A stretch of DNA of 64,000 bases from Wolbachia endosymbiont of Ctenocephalides felis wCfeT (lineage in GTDB: Bacteria; Pseudomonadota; Alphaproteobacteria; Rickettsiales; Anaplasmataceae): NCBI RefSeq assembly GCF_012277295.1, contig NZ_CP051156.1, positions 682,001 through 746,000 on the forward strand, given 5' to 3'. Below the pieces are notes generated by a model. It saw only the letters and a program-made list of their open reading frames with translations, did not search any database and had not been told where the DNA came from. Position numbers and translations under genes: made by a program. Within the stretch, counting starts at the first letter, position 1, and every line of letters begins with the position of its first letter. Below are positions 58,914-64,000 of the stretch, piece by piece.

Positions 58914-60239
58914 CTATTTCACATACGGATTTTTATTTTTTTTCAAAAGTAGTCTGACAGGCACACCTTCGGCAAAGAAATTTTTTCTAAGGTCATTAAT
59001 TAAGTAACGTTTATAGCTTTCATCAACATTTTCTGGTACATTGCATACCAAAGAAAAAGCCGGTGGTTTAGCACCAATTTGAGCGATGTATTTCATTTTC
59101 ACAGCTCTGCCTTTTACAAGTGGGTGAGGGTGATGGTCTGTAGCATTACTGAGCCAATTATTCAACTTTGCAGTGTTGATTTTCCTGTTCAGTGATTCAT
59201 TTATTTCAAGACACTTACCTATCACATCATCGCAGCGCATGCCTTGCAATGCAGAAATTGTTATAGTTGGCACTTCCAAAAATAATCTCGTTATTTCCTG
59301 CTGTTTTACGAATTTGATTAGCTTGCTTCTGTCATCTTTATTTATTAAATCCCATTTGTTTAAAACAACAATAATTCCCTTTCCTCCTTTGATTGCAGCT
59401 TCAGCGATTGATAAATCCTGCTGCTCAATGCCAAGCAGAGAATCCAACATCAACACTACGACGTGGGAACGCTTTATTGATTCCATACTCTTTTCAACAA
59501 ATTGTGATTCTAAATCATTGGTAATGTTTGCTTTTTTTCTAATTCCTGCGGTATCAATTAGAGTAATTAATTTTCCGTTGTGAGTATATGAGATATCTAC
59601 AGAATCGCGTGTGGTGCCGGGCTCTGAGCTTGCTATGAGTCTATTTTCTGCAAGCAAGCTATTTAAAAAAGTTGATTTTCCAACATTTGGACGACCGATT
59701 ATAGCAACACGTAATTTGCCAGATTCATTACTTATTTGTTCAGCATATTCGTTAAAATTTTTATCAATACTAGCTAGTGCATCATAAAGATCAATCATGC
59801 CAAGATTGTGCTCAGCGGAGATATACACTGGACCTATGAAATTGAAAAATTTTAAATAATCAACATCCTCAGATCTATGACTTTCGCATTTATTTGCTAT
59901 TAATATTACAGGTTTATTTGTTTTTTTCTTTAGCCATTTTGCAAATTCTTTATTCTGTTCATTTTGCACTTTTGCATCAACAAGGAAGAAAATCACATCA
60001 GCATTAAGTAGGGAAAATTCTATCTGCTCAATAACTTGTAGTGAAAAATTGGTCTGATCATTCCATCCTCCTGTATCTATAACTTTAAATTCCAAATCGC
60101 TTATTCTTCCCATTCCTTCTCGCCTATCCCTTGTTACTCCTGGAATGTTACTTACCACTGCCGCTTTTCTTCCCACAAGTCTGTTGAATAGTGTTGATTT
60201 ACCAGCGTTTGGTAAGCCAACAATGGCGATTTTGAGCAT
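58914..60239 (-). CDS. der: Ribosome biogenesis GTPase Der
   Basis: 441 aa from ATG 60239 (MLKIAIVGLPNAGKSTLFNR); 48 codons of open frame upstream lack family similarity and are left out. Two GTPase domains in tandem: GLPNAGKST, DTGGW and NKCE in the first, then GRPNVGKST, DTAGI and NKWD in the second. A C-terminal KH-like domain closes the protein. The first domain has NKCE in place of NKxD, a known variant position. It acts in 50S assembly. Divergent from the gene at 60398. Confidence 0.95.
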   Translation of the reverse strand: MLKIAIVGLPNAGKSTLFNRLVGRKAAVVSNIPGVTRDRREGMGRISDLEFKVIDTGGWNDQTNFSLQVIEQIEFSLLNADVIFFLVDAKVQNEQNKEFAKWLKKKTNKPVILIANKCESHRSEDVDYLKFFNFIGPVYISAEHNLGMIDLYDALASIDKNFNEYAEQISNESGKLRVAIIGRPNVGKSTFLNSLLAENRLIASSEPGTTRDSVDISYTHNGKLITLIDTAGIRKKANITNDLESQFVEKSMESIKRSHVVVLMLDSLLGIEQQDLSIAEAAIKGGKGIIVVLNKWDLINKDDRSKLIKFVKQQEITRLFLEVPTITISALQGMRCDDVIGKCLEINESLNRKINTAKLNNWLSNATDHHPHPLVKGRAVKMKYIAQIGAKPPAFSLVCNVPENVDESYKRYLINDLRKNFFAEGVPVRLLLKKNKNPYVK

Positions 60240-60336
60240 AATTTGAGGGTATATTGTACAAATCAAATTATAGTCGAAATTTTTGAATTTAACTATTGAC
60301 TTTGTAAACCACATCAATATTCTAAACCTAAGATAA

Positions 60337-60358
60337 AATATTCTAAATTTAGAATATT
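60337..60358. promoter_or_regulatory. 22-bp perfect palindrome between divergent genes
   Basis: A perfect palindrome centred on TAAATTTA, with ATATTCTAAA recurring at 60317-60326 and 60338-60347. It lies 40 bases before the gene at 60398 and 98 before der. A dimeric repressor site is plausible but unproven. Confidence 0.4.
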
Positions 60359-60397
60359 CTACCTTAAATTTTATTATGTACAATGAGAGGGGTAGTT

Positions 60398-61510
60398 ATG
60401 CTGGCACAAGAGCAAGTAACAAATATAAGTCCAAAAAAATTAGAAGAACAAAAACCGCAAAAGCGTTCATACGAGAACATAGAACGTCCGGAGGAGACGA
60501 GTCACTTTACATTGAGCATGGTTCAATATAAGCAGATTGAGAGAGAAAAGCGGAAAAAGATATTAGATAAAATAACGGAAATAGAAAAAAAGTATAAGGT
60601 GCTTTCTGACGCTCAGACTGTAGGAAAAATGCTGGATGAGTTGTTAGAAGCTGTGAGCCTTGCGCATAAGGACAAAATCATGTTTAGCATGCCGTATGGA
60701 TTGGTGCATGGCATGCTATCTGATGAGGGGAAAAAACGAGCAGTAAAAGAAATATCATTGATAGAAAAACTAATAAAGAATGTAGATTTAATAAAAAAAC
60801 AAAATTTAAATCTTGAAAAAGATAAAAGCGATAAGTTGGAGCTTCTTTGCTCTGAAGTAACTAACCTAATTTCAACAGGCACGTATGTTAGTAAAGAGGT
60901 CTTAGATTCATGTGGTAACAACATACCAATAGATCAGTCTGTAAAGGGAAAACGTGACAGCTATTTATTGGGTCTAGAAAAAGCTGTGCAGAACAGTATT
61001 GAAAATGACAAAAAAGAAGGAATTGTAGTAGAAAGAGATAATGCATTTTATTGTGTGAAATGCCCAGAGGACAGTATTGTAACTCCTGCAAAATTTATGA
61101 ATTCTCCAGAATTTAAGGATTTAGAGTATGGTGCACTACGTATAGGCGAAGGAGATAATGTAATTCGGTTGCGTAATGGGCAGTACCATGACATGAAAGG
61201 TAGGGTACTGATGACTTTTAAAGTGGGTGATGAAAAGCTTGAGATGGCTTTATTCTCTAAAAAAGCTCATGAGCCTGAAAATAATGCGTTAAATTTTGGT
61301 ACAATAATGGTTAGCATGGACGATAAGAATTGTGAAATTTTCCTAAAGCATTATGAAGCTTTAAAGGACCAACCGCGTATAGAAAGAATTATTGGTCGAG
61401 CTAAAAGTTTTGTTGATGAAAAAAGTGGAAAACAAAGTGAACCATTTAGCGTTCTAGAAGAAGTTAGGGCATACAAATGCACTCATTGTGGTCACACTCA
61501 AGGTCTTTAA
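60398..61510 (+). CDS. Unknown 370-aa protein with cysteine pairs
   Basis: Begins at ATG 60398 (MLAQEQVTNISPKKLEEQK), with an AGAGGGG ribosome site upstream; the ATG at 60383 lacks one. The N-terminal half is charged and helical (QIEREKRKKILDKITEIEKK), probably coiled coil. The second half is mixed alpha/beta. Two CxxC pairs occur: YCVKCPED in the middle and YKCTHCGHTQG at the very end, which could bind a metal. No signal peptide and no known family. A hairpin terminator follows, so it is a single-gene transcript. Confidence 0.65.
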   Translation: MLAQEQVTNISPKKLEEQKPQKRSYENIERPEETSHFTLSMVQYKQIEREKRKKILDKITEIEKKYKVLSDAQTVGKMLDELLEAVSLAHKDKIMFSMPYGLVHGMLSDEGKKRAVKEISLIEKLIKNVDLIKKQNLNLEKDKSDKLELLCSEVTNLISTGTYVSKEVLDSCGNNIPIDQSVKGKRDSYLLGLEKAVQNSIENDKKEGIVVERDNAFYCVKCPEDSIVTPAKFMNSPEFKDLEYGALRIGEGDNVIRLRNGQYHDMKGRVLMTFKVGDEKLEMALFSKKAHEPENNALNFGTIMVSMDDKNCEIFLKHYEALKDQPRIERIIGRAKSFVDEKSGKQSEPFSVLEEVRAYKCTHCGHTQGL

Positions 61511-61523
61511 GCTTTGTTGTAAA

Positions 61524-61554
61524 CATACACTACTACATATGGCAGTAGTGTATG
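61524..61554 (+). terminator. Hairpin terminator of the 370-aa gene
   Basis: 11-bp arms (CATACACTACT / AGTAGTGTATG) with a 9-base loop, 13 bases after the stop. No long T run follows. Confidence 0.6.
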
Positions 61555-61564
61555 TATATCTATC

Positions 61565-63013
61565 GTATCCATTCAGCCGGGCGGTAAAATAAAGAGTAGA
61601 CAAGGAATGCTAAAAAGGTAAACTAGAGTGGCTGTGAGGTAATATGGTTGATCTTTTAGAATTTTGCGAAAGTTTAAGCAGACTATAGAAAAGTTAGAAA
61701 CAAAAATAGAAGAGCTTAAAGCAGAAAGGATCGAAAACGCTGAGTTAAAAGAAAGGCTTGGCTTAAGTTCAAAAAATTCATCTATACCAAGCTCCAAAGA
61801 ATTATATAAGATGAGGGAAAATAAGCCAAAAAGTGACAGGAAAGTAGGAGCACAGGTTGGACATAAAGGCAGTTACCGCCCTAAAATGGAGGCAGATGAG
61901 ATGGTAAAAATAGAACTGCCCAATACGTGTGAGTGCGGAGGAGAAATTGCGGTATCAAAAGATCCGTATACTCATCAAAAGGTCGATTTGCCGGAAATCA
62001 AGCCGTATGTAGTTGAATATTAACTAGAGCATGGACGTTGCAAAAGATGTGGAAAAAGAAAAAGTAGCAAGCTACAAGAAGGAGTAACTGCGGACACATT
62101 TGGTCCAAGAGTTAAGTCAGTAATTACAGCATTAAGTGGATTTTACAAGAATTCGAAAAAAGAAGTGGCAAATATTATAAAGGACATTTTCAACCTGGAT
62201 ATCAGCGTCGGTAGTGTATCAAATAGCGAGGCTAGAGTGGCAGAAAAATGCCAAGAAGCATATGAGCAAATTGAGGAAGAGGTAAGCAAGAGCAAAATTT
62301 TACATATCGATGAAACTAGCCATTACAACAAAGGTAAACAGGGCTGGTGCTGGATGTTTGCGAGCAAAATAGGAAGTGTGATCAAATTGACAGAGTCAAG
62401 AGGGATGAAAGTCCTGGAAAATAGTAAATTTGGAAAGAATAACAACCTAGTAGTGACCGACAGATATGCAGCTTACAACTACTTTTCCAGCAAGAAAAGG
62501 CAGGTCTGTTGGGCACATTTAGCAAGAGATTTTGAAAGGTTGTCTCATAGTTGGAATAGCGAAGTGAAAGTTTTGGGGTATTATTTAAGGAATGTTGCTA
62601 CTGAATTATTTGCATTGAAAAAAGCTCTGTTAAAGGATGAAATAGACACATTAAGGTTCATAAGAAGAGCAAGAAAATTACGCAAGCGAACGAGATATTA
62701 CTTAAAGAATATATCAAATTTACCCGAGGCAATTGGAGCGTCTCGAGTAGCAAAAAATATCATGAAATCGGATCTGATGATGTGGAAATTTTTGGACGAT
62801 CCAGAAAATATTCCACTGACAAACAACTATGCTGAGCGACAGATTCGGCATTACGTTGTTTACCGAAAAGTTTCATATTTTACACAATCGAAACGGGGAA
62901 ATATGTTTCTTGAGAGGATAATTTCATTGTACTTGACTTGGAGGCAAAAGAAGTTAAATCCTTTTCAAAACCTACTGGCTATTGCTTCTTAAGCCATACA
63001 CCTGAATGGATAC
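61565..63013 (+). mobile_element. IS66-family insertion sequence, copy D, decayed
   Basis: 1449 bp: the normal ends, but 12 bases shorter than the other copies owing to an in-frame deletion in the coiled-coil region. Flanks TATCTATC and TTGTGTAT differ. Confidence 0.9.
61664..62992 (+). pseudogene. IS66-family transposase, copy D, with nonsense codon
   Basis: The CAA codon after VVEY is TAA here (62021-62023), giving a 119-aa N-terminal piece; the rest continues in frame to 62992. The four residues NKAL (or ALRN, ambiguous by alignment) of the coiled coil are deleted. The DDE residues remain in the second part, but no full-length enzyme can be made. Confidence 0.9.
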
Positions 63014-63039
63014 TTGTGTATAAGCCATTGTGAAGATAA

Positions 63040-63510
63040 TTACTGTATATTTCTTACCTGTTCTATAACTTGATTAACATGCCCACTCACTTTCACGTTC
63101 TTCCAGATTTCTGATATTTTGCCTTTTTTATCTATGAGAAATGTGGTGCGCTCTATGCCCATATACTTCTTACCAAACATGCTTTTTTCTGCCCAAACGC
63201 CATATTTTTCTAACATTTCGGCATTTTCGTCTGAAACTAAATAAAATGGCAGATCATATTTTGCTTTGAAATTTGCATGACACTTAACACTATCCTTTGA
63301 CACACCAATTATTACAGTATCAAGGGAAGAAAAATTATCTATATTATCTTTAAAATCCTTTGCTTCCATAGTACAACCTGGAGTGTCATCTTTAGGGTAA
63401 AAATAAATAACTACATTTTTTTTATCTAAAAACTCACGTAATGATAAATTGCTACCAGAATCTGTTGGCAGATTAAAATCAGGTGCGTTGTCTCCAATTA
63501 CTAATTCCAT
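63040..63510 (-). CDS. bcp: Peroxiredoxin, Bcp type
   Basis: 156 aa with the peroxidatic cysteine in DDTPGCTMEAKDF (Cys46) and the usual thioredoxin fold. The cysteine five residues later that resolves the disulfide in E. coli Bcp is absent; a cysteine in SVKCHANF (about residue 95) may serve, as in other members. It reduces peroxides in the cytoplasm. Confidence 0.92.
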   Translation of the reverse strand: MELVIGDNAPDFNLPTDSGSNLSLREFLDKKNVVIYFYPKDDTPGCTMEAKDFKDNIDNFSSLDTVIIGVSKDSVKCHANFKAKYDLPFYLVSDENAEMLEKYGVWAEKSMFGKKYMGIERTTFLIDKKGKISEIWKNVKVSGHVNQVIEQVRNIQ

Positions 63511-63728
63511 ATCTTGCTCCGTTAATTATTCTTTACATTAGAATAACAAATTTGCTGATTTCTGATAGCATTTTTCACAATAATAAAACAGCTAAGTTTT
63601 TTAAAAGAACATACTGTTTACAGCAGTTGTTAAAGTGTGAGGTTTTTAATGTTCGTACAGCTATAAGTGTATATAATAGACAAATACATCAAATGATAGT
63701 ACGATCAATTATGGCAAATTAAAAAATC

Positions 63729-64000
63729 ATGAATGACATTCAAAAAGCAATACTATCAAGTTTAATCTGCAACATGATCGTGTGGTATGAAATAACTCTT
63801 TTTGGAGTTTTAACTCACATAATAAGTGACACTTTTTTTCCGTCAGATGATGGTTACTTAAGTACATTGAAATTTCTTGGTAGTTTTGCAATTGGATTTG
63901 TATTTAGGCCATTTGGTGCATTGATTTTTGGCTATATAGGGGATAAATATGGTAGAAGGAAAACTTTACTTACTTCTGTCTTAATAGTTTCGATATCATC
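63729..64000 (+). CDS. MFS transporter, start of gene (runs off the window)
   Basis: Starts at ATG 63729 (MNDIQKAILSSLICNMIVWY). The first 90 residues show two membrane helices and the loop motif FRPFGALIFGYIGDKYGRRKTL, the MFS signature between helices 2 and 3 in the proline/metabolite:H+ symporter branch. The substrate cannot be told. No stop before the window ends. Confidence 0.85.
   Translation, partial: MNDIQKAILSSLICNMIVWYEITLFGVLTHIISDTFFPSDDGYLSTLKFLGSFAIGFVFRPFGALIFGYIGDKYGRRKTLLTSVLIVSIS

Noticed and set aside
60240..60383. 48-codon N-terminal extension of Der
   Set aside because: It is AT-rich with no family similarity; the ATG at 60239 directly starts the GTPase domain.
63483..63722. 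Plus-strand 79-aa open frame between bcp and the MFS gene
   Set aside because: It overlaps the start of bcp, and no start signal or family features were seen.

Overview
The window is chromosomal DNA of a Wolbachia-type endosymbiont (Rickettsiales, Anaplasmataceae). Grounds: AT-rich sequence, many insertion sequences, several ankyrin-repeat genes, tandem VirB2 pilin genes, and above all an rpoB-rpoC fusion, which is characteristic of Wolbachia. Strain or supergroup cannot be told from the sequence alone.

Layout. 0-5 kb: two virB2-like pilin genes, pstS, an ankyrin gene split by a stop codon, radA, and an LssY-like gene cut by an insertion sequence. 5-21.8 kb: housekeeping genes (glpX, fdxA, sdhA, dnaJ) embedded in an IS-rich region with two IS5-type copies, two IS66 copies, one IS110 element, two broken ankyrin genes and a dprA pseudogene. 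21.9-30.8 kb: small membrane proteins, a large broken collagen-like gene, tRNA-Pro, and trkH interrupted by a fresh IS5-type insertion with a perfect 9-bp target duplication. 31-36.4 kb: cytochrome b561, a nitronate-monooxygenase/FabK-like flavoprotein, tRNA-Gly, another IS66, and two genes that look like a gene-transfer-agent tail remnant. 36.3-52.3 kb: the conserved translation and transcription block on the minus strand (rpsL-rpsG-fusA-tuf-trnW-secE-nusG-rplK-rplA-rplJ-rplL-rpoBC), headed by a good promoter. 52.4-64 kb: a 944-aa ankyrin/membrane protein, gyrA, a small membrane protein, der, an unknown 370-aa protein, a dead IS66 copy, bcp, and the start of an MFS transporter.

Most notable observations. 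(1) The non-coding leader of the IS110 element looks like a bridge RNA. One loop contains the left target plus AG core of its own insertion site, and a second loop contains the element's right-end donor plus core; both were read by eye from the sequence. (2) NusG carries two tandem NGN domains. (3) Apparent single-base frameshifts recur, mostly at homopolymers, even in essential rpoBC. This suggests consensus errors for part of the apparent gene decay, while dprA and an ankyrin gene carry true-looking in-frame nonsense codons. (4) IS5-type copies 1-3 join unrelated gene halves, a sign of recombination between IS copies.
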